From Umezawaea endophytica (lineage in GTDB: Bacteria > Actinomycetota > Actinomycetes > Mycobacteriales > Pseudonocardiaceae): 64,000 nt of DNA. Under the pieces are notes generated by a model. It was not told the origin of the DNA and made no database searches. It was given only the letters and a program-made list of their open reading frames with translations. Shown in pieces: positions 57,134-64,000 of the stretch. The position numbers and the translations under genes were made by a program. The stretch lies in contig NZ_JANYMP010000003.1 of assembly GCF_025061645.1 (NCBI RefSeq), positions 466,130-530,129 on the forward strand. Reading direction: 5' to 3'. Numbering within the stretch: position 1 is the first letter of the stretch; the number at the start of each line of letters is the position of its first letter.

Positions 57134-58615
57134 GTGATCGTGTGCCGGGAGTGCGGGCAGCGCAACAAGGACAAGGACTCGTTCTGCGGGTCGTGCGGGC
57201 AGTTCCTGGAGTGGACGGGCGAGCGGTCCGCCCCGGCGCCCGCGCCCGTCGTCGTGCCGGTGGCCGAGCAGGAGGCTCCGGAGCGGATGGGCTGGCTGCA
57301 CCGGCTGGCCACGACGATCACGGGTCCGCCGACCACCGTCGGCGGTGTGCCCACCGGCCAGGAGTGGTCCGACAGGCCAGTTCTCGAGGGTGGAACCGCT
57401 CCGTCGGTGGGCTCCACGGCACCGGGAGGCGGTCCGCCACCACCTCCCGGTGGCGGCGCGCCGCCTCCCCCACCGCCACCGCCCCCACCGCCCGCACCCG
57501 CTGGATCCGCTGTGCCGCCACCACCTCCACCTCCCCCGCCACCTCCCGGCGGTTCAGCCCCTCCGCCACCTCCACCTCCCGGCGGTTCGGTCCTTCCCCT
57601 AGGTGGTCCGGCCGCTCCACCACCGCCCCCGCCGCCACCGCCTCCGGCCGGAGTCGTCCCGCCACCGCCTCCACCCGCCCCGAGAACCGGGCCGGTGCCC
57701 GAACCGGTGGGCGGCGCGCTGGTCGCGGCGGTGGACACCGCCGGGCCGGACGCGGGACCCGCGGCCGAGGAAGTCCTCCCCCAGGAGGCCCGCCCCGCGC
57801 CCAGGACCGTCCGCCGGGTCCCCTCGACCCGTGCGATCCGCCCCGGCGACCTGATCTGCGGCGAGTGCGGCGAGGGCAACGTGACGACCCGCAAGTTCTG
57901 CGGGCGCTGCGGGGAGTCGCTGAGTTCCGCCACGACGGTCCGCACGCAGTGGTGGCGGCGGCTGGCGCCCCGCCGCGGCCCCAGGGTCGTCCCCGCCGCG
58001 AAGCGGCCGAAGCCGGGCGCGGCGGTCGGACGGCGGCCGGGCCGGAGGATCGGCACGTTCGTCCGCCGCTACACGATGGTGGTGGTGCTGGTGTGCGGGC
58101 TGGTCGTCGGCGTCTACCCGCCCTTGCGCACGTTCGTCCTGGACAAGGCCCGCGGCGTCGGCACCGCCGCGACCGCCGTGCTGGGCACCGCGTTGAGCCC
58201 GGTGCGGCCCACCAGCGTCGCGCCGACCGACACGGAACTGGAGGGACATCCGGCGAAGGCCGCGTTCGACCAGTTCAAGAACACCTACTGGGCGGCGAGG
58301 TGGGACCGCACCGGAGGCGTGCAACCGGCCGTGGCGGTGGACCTGGGCAAGGTGACCGCGCTCGCCAAGGTGATCGTGACCAGCGGCGCGAGCGACGGCT
58401 TCGTCGCGCACAACCGGCCGTCGATCCTGCTGTTCGCCTACTCCAACGAGAAGTCGGACACGGTCACCCTGACCGACACCCCGGAGCCGCAGGAGATCTC
58501 CCTGGCCAACGGGCTGGCGGCGAAGGTGGTCCGGGTGCAGGTCTTGCAGGTGTTCGAGAGCGAGGGCGCGCAGGACGTCGCCCTCACCGAGGTCGAGTTC
58601 TTCGGCGTTGGCTGA
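57134..58615 (+). CDS. Bitopic CIS membrane protein: zinc ribbons, poly-proline, TM, discoidin-like domain
   Basis: A 493-aa protein. A first zinc ribbon lies at residues 4-21 (CRECGQRNKDKDSFCGSCG), followed by proline tracts (~96-195), a second ribbon near 241-262 (CGECG...CGRCG) and an Arg-rich stretch. One transmembrane helix comes next (MVVVLVCGLVVGVYPPL, ~313-330), then a C-terminal NADase-type glycan-binding/discoidin-like domain (WAARWDRTGG, VAVDLGKVTALAKVIVTSG). This puts zinc ribbons in the cytoplasm and a sugar-binding domain outside. It resembles the CisA membrane anchor described for Streptomyces CIS (recalled, not checked). GTG start with GAGAGGGGA. Sits between baseplate J and gpI genes. 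Confidence 0.85.
   Translation: MIVCRECGQRNKDKDSFCGSCGQFLEWTGERSAPAPAPVVVPVAEQEAPERMGWLHRLATTITGPPTTVGGVPTGQEWSDRPVLEGGTAPSVGSTAPGGGPPPPPGGGAPPPPPPPPPPPAPAGSAVPPPPPPPPPPPGGSAPPPPPPPGGSVLPLGGPAAPPPPPPPPPPAGVVPPPPPPAPRTGPVPEPVGGALVAAVDTAGPDAGPAAEEVLPQEARPAPRTVRRVPSTRAIRPGDLICGECGEGNVTTRKFCGRCGESLSSATTVRTQWWRRLAPRRGPRVVPAAKRPKPGAAVGRRPGRRIGTFVRRYTMVVVLVCGLVVGVYPPLRTFVLDKARGVGTAATAVLGTALSPVRPTSVAPTDTELEGHPAKAAFDQFKNTYWAARWDRTGGVQPAVAVDLGKVTALAKVIVTSGASDGFVAHNRPSILLFAYSNEKSDTVTLTDTPEPQEISLANGLAAKVVRVQVLQVFESEGAQDVALTEVEFFGVG
57425..57690 (+). repeat. Low-complexity CCACC(T/G)-rich tract encoding poly-proline
   Basis: Runs of ten to twelve prolines separated by Gly/Ser/Ala come from short repeated CCACCTCCC-like units. 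The tract is prone to slippage, so its length probably differs between strains. It forms the disordered cytoplasmic arm of the membrane protein at 57134. Confidence 0.8.
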
Positions 58616-58646
58616 GAGCCGTCGCCCAGTGAGGGGAAGTGATCGC

Positions 58647-59198
58647 ATGAGGGGACTCGTGCCGGACCTGGCCACCCCGTTCCCGTTGGCGGGCCTGATG
58701 CCCGCGGTGTTCCAGGAGGACGCCGCCACGTGCCTGCTGACCGAGGCGCTGGACGACGTGCTGGCGCCGGTCTTCGCCGTGCTCGACTGCCTGGACGCCT
58801 ACCTGGATCCGCGGCTGGCGCCCGAGGACTTCCTGGACTGGCTGGCCGCGTGGGTCGGCATCGCGCTGAACGACGGCTGGTCCGCCGACCGCAAGCGCGC
58901 CGCGATCGGGCACGCGGTCGAGCTGCACCGGGTTCGGGGCACGCCGCGGGGCTTGCAGTGGCACCTCGACCTGATCACCGGCGGCCGAGCGCACGTGGTG
59001 GACAGCGCGGGCGTGGCCTGGTCGTCCTCCCCCGACGGGGCGCGGCCAACGGGGTCGGGCCACCCGCTCCTGCTCGTCCGCGTCGTCCGGGGCACGATGA
59101 CCGACACCGAACTGGCCGAGCTGGAGGACGTGCTGGGTCAGGTCAAGCCGGCCCACGTCCCGCACCGCGTCGAACTGGCAGACTCCACAGTGGACTAG
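58647..59198 (+). CDS. CIS phage tail protein I (gpI/gp53-like)
   Basis: A 183-aa wedge protein of the phage-tail-protein-I family (LMPAVFQEDAATCLLTEALDDVL, LAPEDFLDWLAAWVGIAL, IGHAVELHRVRGTPRGLQWHL, AHVPHRVELA). It completes the baseplate wedge with J and gp25. ATG at 58647 follows GAGGGGAAG; a TTG at 58608 in the same frame would overlap the previous gene and lacks a ribosome site. Its last codons TCC ACA GTG GAC TAG contain the dispersed TCCACAGTGGA word. It is convergent with the PAAR gene, seven bases away. Confidence 0.9.
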   Translation: MRGLVPDLATPFPLAGLMPAVFQEDAATCLLTEALDDVLAPVFAVLDCLDAYLDPRLAPEDFLDWLAAWVGIALNDGWSADRKRAAIGHAVELHRVRGTPRGLQWHLDLITGGRAHVVDSAGVAWSSSPDGARPTGSGHPLLLVRVVRGTMTDTELAELEDVLGQVKPAHVPHRVELADSTVD

Positions 59199-59205
59199 AG
59201 TGTCA

Positions 59206-59607
59206 TCACGGTCCGATGAGGACGGTGCCGCCGCCCTGGATGACCCCGTTCGGCAGCGGCGCCGGATCGTTGCACGTCATCACCCGGTCGCCGACGCGGG
59301 CGGCGGGCTTGCCGCCGATGAGCACGGAGGGGCTGCCGCCCACCACCGTGCCCCGGTTGGCGGGCGGGGCGCTGAAGCTCCCGGACGGCGGCACGTGCGG
59401 CGGGGCGTTGACCGCGGTGGACCCCGCGGTGGCGGCGGGCTTGCCCCCGACGAGCACCGTGGCACAGCACCCGCCGACGATCTTCCCGTTGAACGGCAAC
59501 GACATCGGGGTCGGCACCGGGCCACCAGGTGACGGGACGAGCACCACGTGCACGTCGTTCCCCACGACCTGGTCACCCAACTTCGCGGCTGGTCGTCCCA
59601 CGGTCAC
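59206..59607 (-). CDS. PAAR-like spike tip protein (DUF4150-type)
   Basis: A 133-aa PAAR-repeat protein. Repeating Gly-rich beta hairpins with the PAA(R/T) motif are visible: GRPAAKLGDQV, GGKPAATAGS, GGKPAARVGDRV. His/Cys residues (DVHV, TCND) could bind the tip metal. It would sharpen the VgrG spike. It lies on the minus strand while the other structural CIS genes are on the plus strand. The GTG start at 59607 overlaps the DUF4255 stop by four bases. Confidence 0.9.
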   Translation of the reverse strand: MTVGRPAAKLGDQVVGNDVHVVLVPSPGGPVPTPMSLPFNGKIVGGCCATVLVGGKPAATAGSTAVNAPPHVPPSGSFSAPPANRGTVVGGSPSVLIGGKPAARVGDRVMTCNDPAPLPNGVIQGGGTVLIGP

Positions 59608-60221
59608 TCCCGGATGCGTCGGCTGGGCGGGGGCGGGGTGTTCCGGCGCGGCGCGGGAACGGCGGCGTCACGCCGCACACCCAGGTCCACCACGGAGGGC
59701 GGCTCGGCGACAGCGGACCGCGCCGGAGCGAGAACGGCGGTGAGCACCACGTCGAGGTGGGCGCGCGGGGCGACGCCCAGCGCCGACCACGTCTCGGCCG
59801 ACACCGACGGCAGCGCCGGGTGGGCCACGTCGAGTTCCACCGGGGTCCCGTTGTCCCGCAACGCGTCGGGCAGGTGCTCGTCCGGCAGGCGGACGTGCGT
59901 GGCGAGCGCTTCGAGCACGGCACCGAGCAGGGCGTGCTCCGCGCGGCGGTCGCCGCACCACGCGGTCACCAGGTAGCAGCAGCGGTACCGGCGTCGGGGC
60001 GGCGTGCGCGCCGTGACCCGGCCGTGGTCGTCCACCGCGTCGGTCCAGGACGCCGCACGGGCTTCCACGTCCTCGACGACGCGGTGCAGGAACAGGTCCA
60101 CCACCGCGTCCTGCTCGGACCGGGCCCACGTCGCGTCCGGCGGGTCCACCCGCACGTCGAGCGCGCCGGGGACCGCTGACCGCACCAGGGATTCGAGCGC
60201 GTCGTCGAGTAGGTGGAACAC
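59604..60221 (-). CDS. DUF4255 (Pvc16/Afp16-like) tail cap protein
   Basis: A 205-aa Pvc16_N/DUF4255 family protein (MFHLLDDALESLVRSAVPG, YLVTAWCGDRRAEHALLGAVLEALATH) with a Pro/Arg-rich C-terminal end. Family members cap the distal end of the sheath-tube and fix its length. The GTG start at 60221 is divergent from the membrane protein gene at 60354. It forms a two-gene minus-strand unit with the PAAR gene. Confidence 0.88.
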   Translation of the reverse strand: MFHLLDDALESLVRSAVPGALDVRVDPPDATWARSEQDAVVDLFLHRVVEDVEARAASWTDAVDDHGRVTARTPPRRRYRCCYLVTAWCGDRRAEHALLGAVLEALATHVRLPDEHLPDALRDNGTPVELDVAHPALPSVSAETWSALGVAPRAHLDVVLTAVLAPARSAVAEPPSVVDLGVRRDAAVPAPRRNTPPPPSRRIRE

Positions 60222-60353
60222 GGGGTCCAGTGTGCCCGCGGCGCGGCCGGTCGCCGTGCCCGAACGGACAGGAGGACGGGCACGACCGTTGTGCGCGAAG
60301 GACTAGCCGTTGGCGGCTGCCGGATCGGCCGTCGCGGCCGGACAGTGGAGGGC

Positions 60354-61613
60354 ATGAAGACGTCCACGCTGCTCGGCGATCCCACCCTGACGGTCGAACC
60401 CGGCGACCAGGTGCGCTGCGCCGTCAGGGTGCACAACGCGGGCGGCGTCGTCGACCAGTTCACCGTGGACGTGATCGGGGACGCCGCCGCCTGGACCGAG
60501 GTCACGCCCGCCTCGGTCAACCTCATGCCCGACGGGCACGTCGAGGTCGAGGTGGTGTTCTCCCCGCCCCGCTCCACCGACGTCGCGGCCGGGCAGCACC
60601 ACGTCGGCCTGCGGGTCCGCTCGCGGGAGGACCCCGACTCCTCCTCGGTGGAGGAGGTCGTCGTCGAGGTCGGCGCGTTCGCCGAGCTGGACGCGGAACT
60701 GCTGCCGTCCAAGCGCAGGGGCCGTCGCGGCGCGCGGTACCGGCTGGCGGTGGAGAACGCGGGCAACACGCCGATGCGCGTCGAGGTCGACCCGTTCGAC
60801 CCCGAGGACGACCGGATCGACATCAGGTTGAACCGCGAGTCGTTCACGCTCCACCCGGCCACCGTCGCGCTGGTGACCGTGAAGGTGCGTCCCTACCGCG
60901 GTTTTCTGCGCGGTGAGCCGAGGCAGCACCCGTTCGAACTGAGGTTGGCCGCGGAGCCGACCGTGGAGTCGGACGTCGAGTGGACGCCGCTGACCGTCAG
61001 GGGCGAGCTGGTCCAGGAGCGGCTGCTGCCCGGTTGGGTGCTGCCCGTGCTGGCGGTGGCGCTCGTGCTCGTTGCGGCGCTGGGCGCGCTGTGGGTCGCG
61101 GTCGTCGCTCCGGGCATCAAGTCCATCGCCTCCGAGCAGGCCGCCAACGCGTCGCTCGCGGCCTCGATGGCCAACGCCGCGGCGGACAAGGCCAACGGGT
61201 CGGCCGAGGACGCGGCGGCCGACCTGAGTTCGGCCGCCGCGATCACCTCGACCACTCCCCCGCCAACGCCGTCACCGCTGAGCTTCCGGGTCGCCACCTT
61301 CGCGCCGCCGACGACCGACGGGTCGTTCCAGCGCTTCCCCTACACCGCACCGGACGGCAAGGCGCTGGAGATCGGCGACATCGTGCTGCAGAACCCGCGC
61401 GGTGACGTCGGCTACCTGCGCGTCCTGATCGGGGAGACGGTCCTGCTGGAGACCGGGCTGGCGAACTTCCACGACCTGACCTACGCCTACAGCACCAGGC
61501 TGCGGGTGCCCGCGGGCCAACAGGTGGTGGTGGCCGTCAACTGCGTGACACCCGGACAGGGTTCCGCGCGCTGCACGGCCGCGGCCTCGTTCTCCGCGAT
61601 GCTCCAGCCCTGA
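60354..61613 (+). CDS. Bitopic CIS-locus membrane protein with Ig-like cytoplasmic domains
   Basis: A 419-aa protein. Residues ~1-215 form two immunoglobulin-like/CARDB-like beta domains (VEPGDQVRCAVRVHNAGG; RYRLAVENAGNTPMRVEV). One transmembrane helix lies at ~229-252 (WVLPVLAVALVLVAALGAL), followed by an Ala-rich helix (QAANASLAASMANAAADKAN), a Pro/Thr linker and a ~120-residue beta domain outside the membrane. There is no cleavable signal, so topology is N-in. It is the second CIS-locus protein of this topology. ATG at 60354 has GTGGAGGG close upstream. Function unknown; a docking or sensing role is inferred. Confidence 0.78.
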   Translation: MKTSTLLGDPTLTVEPGDQVRCAVRVHNAGGVVDQFTVDVIGDAAAWTEVTPASVNLMPDGHVEVEVVFSPPRSTDVAAGQHHVGLRVRSREDPDSSSVEEVVVEVGAFAELDAELLPSKRRGRRGARYRLAVENAGNTPMRVEVDPFDPEDDRIDIRLNRESFTLHPATVALVTVKVRPYRGFLRGEPRQHPFELRLAAEPTVESDVEWTPLTVRGELVQERLLPGWVLPVLAVALVLVAALGALWVAVVAPGIKSIASEQAANASLAASMANAAADKANGSAEDAAADLSSAAAITSTTPPPTPSPLSFRVATFAPPTTDGSFQRFPYTAPDGKALEIGDIVLQNPRGDVGYLRVLIGETVLLETGLANFHDLTYAYSTRLRVPAGQQVVVAVNCVTPGQGSARCTAAASFSAMLQP

Positions 61614-61719
61614 GCGCGTTCTCCTTCACTGAGCACGCCTCGCGAAACCGTCCCGGACGGCCGCGCGGGGGCGTGCTCGCAGAGGTGTTCCCCGCCGCCC
61701 TGACCGGGAGCGACAAACC

Positions 61720-62157
61720 ATGCCGCAGTCCAAGCCCCCACCCACCCCGTCGACGAGCCCGCTGACCGAACTGGTGCGCACGGCCGCGGAGGCGGGGCAC
61801 GTCGGGCGGGCCGTGCTGGAGCACGTGGTCGTGCTCGTCGCCGCACGGGTGTCCGAAGTGGACTGCGAGGGAACACCGGGCGCCGTGGTGCCCGGCGACG
61901 CGGTCGGGCTGGCGCTGGTCGTCGTCGACGTGCTGGCCGGGTTCCTCGCCCTGCGCGCCGACGCCGACCTCCGGGAGGCGCTGTGCCGGGTCGCCGAGAG
62001 GTTCTGCGCCGCGATCACCGACCGGGTGTCGGCCTGGGCGGACCGCCTCGCCGCGGCGGGCAACACGTCCACCGGTGAGGAACTGGCCTCGTCGTGGCGG
62101 GCCGTGGCGGACGAGATCCGCCACCACGTGCGCGCCTGCCGGGCCGGGAACGGCTGA
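61720..62157 (+). CDS. Hypothetical helical protein, last gene of the CIS locus
   Basis: A 145-aa mostly alpha-helical protein with a Pro/Ser-rich start and a moderately hydrophobic helix (LVVVDVLAGFLAL). No domain is recognised. GGGAG lies nine bases before ATG 61720. It ends at the strong terminator at 62156, so it is the last gene of the plus-strand unit, 106 bases after the bitopic membrane protein gene. Confidence 0.7.
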   Translation: MPQSKPPPTPSTSPLTELVRTAAEAGHVGRAVLEHVVVLVAARVSEVDCEGTPGAVVPGDAVGLALVVVDVLAGFLALRADADLREALCRVAERFCAAITDRVSAWADRLAAAGNTSTGEELASSWRAVADEIRHHVRACRAGNG

Positions 62158-62190
62158 CCGGCCCCTCCCGGAAGCCGGGAGGGGCCGGTC
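62156..62190. terminator. Perfect 16-bp bidirectional terminator closing the CIS locus
   Basis: GACCGGCCCCTCCCGG (62156-62171) and its exact complement (62175-62190) enclose a 3-base loop. It overlaps the stop of the last CIS gene and lies 14 bases before the end of the convergent surface-protein gene, so it serves both transcripts. Confidence 0.9.
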
Positions 62191-62203
62191 GGGTGCTTCC
62201 CCG

Positions 62204-64000
62204 TCAGCCCCGGCGCCTGCCCGACCGGCGCGAGACGAGGAGCAGTCCGCCGCCGAGGAGCAGCGCCGCACCGCCGAGCGCCAGCAGCGGACCGAGCCCG
62301 CCCTGACCGGTGTAGGCCAGTCCTCCTGGCGTGTTCGACCGTCCAGGCGAGCCGTCCGGGTTGCCCTGCTGGTCGCCGTCGGGCGACTCGTTCCCGCCGG
62401 GGGTCGACTCCACCGAGGTGCGCACGGCGTCGGCCGCGACGGCCACCGGAGTGCCGTCCGGCGTGGTCGCGGTCACCGAGACGACGTTCTCCACGACACC
62501 GGCGCCCGCGTCCAGCGCGGTGATGGTGTAGCTGCCACCGCAGGTCATCGTGGCCGCCGGAGCCAGCACACCGGGCTGCGCGGGCAGGCACGACAGCGCG
62601 GGCTCCGGACCGGCGGGAGCGGTGAGCCCGGCCGCCACCTCGACGGCGTCGAGGGTGAGCGAGCCGGTGTTGGTGACGACGATCGAGTACACGACGACGT
62701 CGCCGGGATCGTTGCGGGTGTTGGAGTTGCGGTCCTCGATCGCGCTGACGGAGGCGACGGCGCTCACCCCGCCCGCCTTGCTCATCCCCGTGCTGACCTG
62801 CGCCGGTCCCGCGGTGACGGGCTGGCCCGCCGGGTCGACGGCGGACGCGGACGCGGTGGCCACCACCGCGCCGCTGTCCACATCGGACTGCGTGACGGTG
62901 TAGTCGCCCGTGCAGAGCAGCTTCTCCCGCGGTGCCAGGGTGACCGGGTCCGCGACCGAGCAGGTCAGCACCGGGGCGGGGCCCGCGGGGGCGACGACCG
63001 ACGCCGCCGCGACGACCTTGTCCAGGGACACCGTGCCGGTGTTGGTGACCTCGACCGAGTAGGAGATGACGTCACCCGCGTCGGTGCCGCCGTTGGTGTT
63101 GGTGTCCGCGATCCCGCGCACCGCGGCGGTGATCGCCATCGCGGACGCGCGCACCAGGTCGGTGCGGACGCTCACCGGGGTCGAGGTGACCGACTCGCGG
63201 TCCGGCGACGTGCCCGTGGCCGTCGCCCGGTAGACCACCGCGCCGCTGTCCACATCGGACTGGGTGACCACGTACGTGCCGGTGCAGGACGTCGTGGCGC
63301 CGGAGGCGAGCCTGGCGGGCTCGGCGGGCGAGCAGGTCAGCTCCGGCTCCGGGCCCGCGGGTGCGGTGAGTTCGCCCGCGACCCGCACGTCGGTGAGCGT
63401 GACGGCGCCGGTGTTGGTCGCCGTGACCGCGTAGGTGATCCGGTCCCCCGCGTCCACCTTGCCGTTGACGTTCGCGTCGTCGACGGCCGAGACCGTCGCG
63501 GTCGCCACCAGCGCCACGGCCTGGGACAGCTTGGTGACCACCCGCGCCCGCGCGGACTCGACGGTCTCGCCGTCGCGCGCCAGGCCGGTGGCGGTGGCGG
63601 TGTTGGCGACCTCGCCCTCGTCCACGTCGGCCTGCGTCACGGTGTAGGACCCGGTGCACGTCGTCGTCGCGGTCGGCGCCAGCGTGGCGGGCGCGGCGGG
63701 TTGGCAGGTCAGCGCGGGCGACGGCCCCGCGGGCTCCTCCACGGCGTCGGACACCGCCACCCCGGTCAGGGTCACCGTGCCGCTGTTGGTCACCACTGCC
63801 GAGTAGTCGATCCGGTCGCCGACGTCCGTGCGCCCGTTGGCGTTCACGTCGACGACCCCGGCGACCGACAGCGCCGTGGCGAGGCGCGGGCGCGGGGTCA
63901 GGCGGGTCTCGACCGCCTCGGGCGAGGAGCTGACCACCTTGCCCGCGCCCGCGCGGCCCTTGCCGGTGACCGACGCCGTGGCGGAGATCGCGGCGCCGGG
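62204..64000 (-). CDS. Partial surface protein with DUF11-like repeats and LAYTG sortase signal
   Basis: At least 598 codons; the frame is still open at the window edge, so the start lies beyond 64000. About four and a half repeats of ~125 residues each contain an Asp/Asn-rich loop (DVNANGRTDVGDRI-like), YSVEVTNTGTVSL-like strands, PAGPEPxLTC and TCTGxYTVTQxDVDxG. Such DUF11-like domains form rigid stalks, and the DxNxNGxxDxGD loops resemble calcium-binding sites. The C-terminus has LAYTG, a hydrophobic helix and RRSGRRRG, a cell-wall anchor for class E-type sortases. A cysteine pair per repeat could form disulfides. It is convergent with the CIS locus. Confidence 0.88.
   Translation of the reverse strand, partial: PGAAISATASVTGKGRAGAGKVVSSSPEAVETRLTPRPRLATALSVAGVVDVNANGRTDVGDRIDYSAVVTNSGTVTLTGVAVSDAVEEPAGPSPALTCQPAAPATLAPTATTTCTGSYTVTQADVDEGEVANTATATGLARDGETVESARARVVTKLSQAVALVATATVSAVDDANVNGKVDAGDRITYAVTATNTGAVTLTDVRVAGELTAPAGPEPELTCSPAEPARLASGATTSCTGTYVVTQSDVDSGAVVYRATATGTSPDRESVTSTPVSVRTDLVRASAMAITAAVRGIADTNTNGGTDAGDVISYSVEVTNTGTVSLDKVVAAASVVAPAGPAPVLTCSVADPVTLAPREKLLCTGDYTVTQSDVDSGAVVATASASAVDPAGQPVTAGPAQVSTGMSKAGGVSAVASVSAIEDRNSNTRNDPGDVVVYSIVVTNTGSLTLDAVEVAAGLTAPAGPEPALSCLPAQPGVLAPAATMTCGGSYTITALDAGAGVVENVVSVTATTPDGTPVAVAADAVRTSVESTPGGNESPDGDQQGNPDGSPGRSNTPGGLAYTGQGGLGPLLALGGAALLLGGGLLLVSRRSGRRRG

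Noticed and set aside
57425-57690. Repeated CCACC units considered as a CRISPR array or minisatellite
   Set aside because: Units are irregular, in frame and code for proline; there are no spacers or conserved 28-37-base repeats.
41864-62157. CIS locus considered as an integrated contractile-tail prophage
   Set aside because: No capsid, portal, terminase, integrase, holin or lysin genes; DUF4157, DUF4255, DUF6760-like and discoidin membrane proteins are eCIS features.
41864-62157. CIS locus considered as a type VI secretion system
   Set aside because: No TssJLM membrane complex, TssBC pair or ClpV; the sheath is a single phage-type protein and the host appears to be a Gram-positive actinomycete.

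Overview
The window is about 73% G+C by eye, uses GTG as well as ATG starts, and shows strong third-position GC bias, dense ATGA/GTGA gene overlaps and actinobacterial gene families (ROK regulators, LAL regulators, MGT glycosyltransferases, large PKS genes, a class E-type LAYTG sortase signal). This points to a filamentous actinomycete. Scattered TCCACAGTGGA-type words inside genes suggest Pseudonocardiales (Saccharothrix/Lentzea/Amycolatopsis-like), but that placement rests on memory and is unverified. I found no tRNA, rRNA, CRISPR array or transposase.

Layout. (1) 1-5.7 kb: small regulator/enzyme pairs: PadR with an SGNH hydrolase, LysR with a secreted alpha/beta hydrolase, and TetR divergent from a quinone oxidoreductase and an NTF2-like protein. 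Each pair has a palindromic candidate operator. (2) 5.7-20.9 kb: one minus-strand biosynthetic operon of seven genes in which every junction overlaps. It starts with a 2155-aa synthase (two tandem nitronate-monooxygenase-like domains, KS, AT, ACP, KR), then a KS-AT-DH synthase with a degenerate PPTase-like tail, a free ACP, an alpha/beta hydrolase, an MGT glycosyltransferase, a membrane-embedded zinc-ribbon methyltransferase and a degenerate GHMP/galactokinase-like protein. It resembles the PUFA/secondary-lipid (Pfa/Hgl-like) family of iterative PKSs and may make a glycosylated, methylated long-chain lipid. (3) 21-27 kb: accessory genes (phosphotransferase, LysR/SDR pair, glycosyltransferase, YhhN-type lysoplasmalogenase, aldo/keto reductase) and a decayed serine-hydrolase fragment. 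(4) 27-38 kb: an alpha-galactoside-type uptake and hydrolysis locus (two ABC permeases, lipoprotein binding protein, GH36, ROK regulator), divergent from a secreted DUF4832 protein, a Gfo/Idh/MocA dehydrogenase and an amidohydrolase.

(5) 38-62 kb: a contractile injection system (CIS) of the Streptomyces/eCIS type, flanked on the left by two divergent LuxR-type regulators. Genes run from three unrecognised proteins (possible cargo) through sheath, two tube paralogues, tail-assembly protein, a 60-aa DUF6760-like protein that appears to use a CTG start, a DUF4157 protein, two further gp19-like/hub proteins, VgrG spike, gp25, baseplate J, a bitopic zinc-ribbon/poly-proline/discoidin membrane protein and gpI. 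An inverted pair (PAAR tip, DUF4255 cap) and a second bitopic membrane protein follow. A perfect 16-bp terminator closes the locus. No AAA+ ATPase and no obvious tape-measure gene are present, which is unusual for this family. Two membrane-spanning proteins suggest the particle is tethered to the cytoplasmic membrane rather than released free.

(6) 62.2-64 kb: the C-terminal part of a repeat-rich surface protein with DUF11-like domains and a LAYTG sortase signal, which continues past the window edge.
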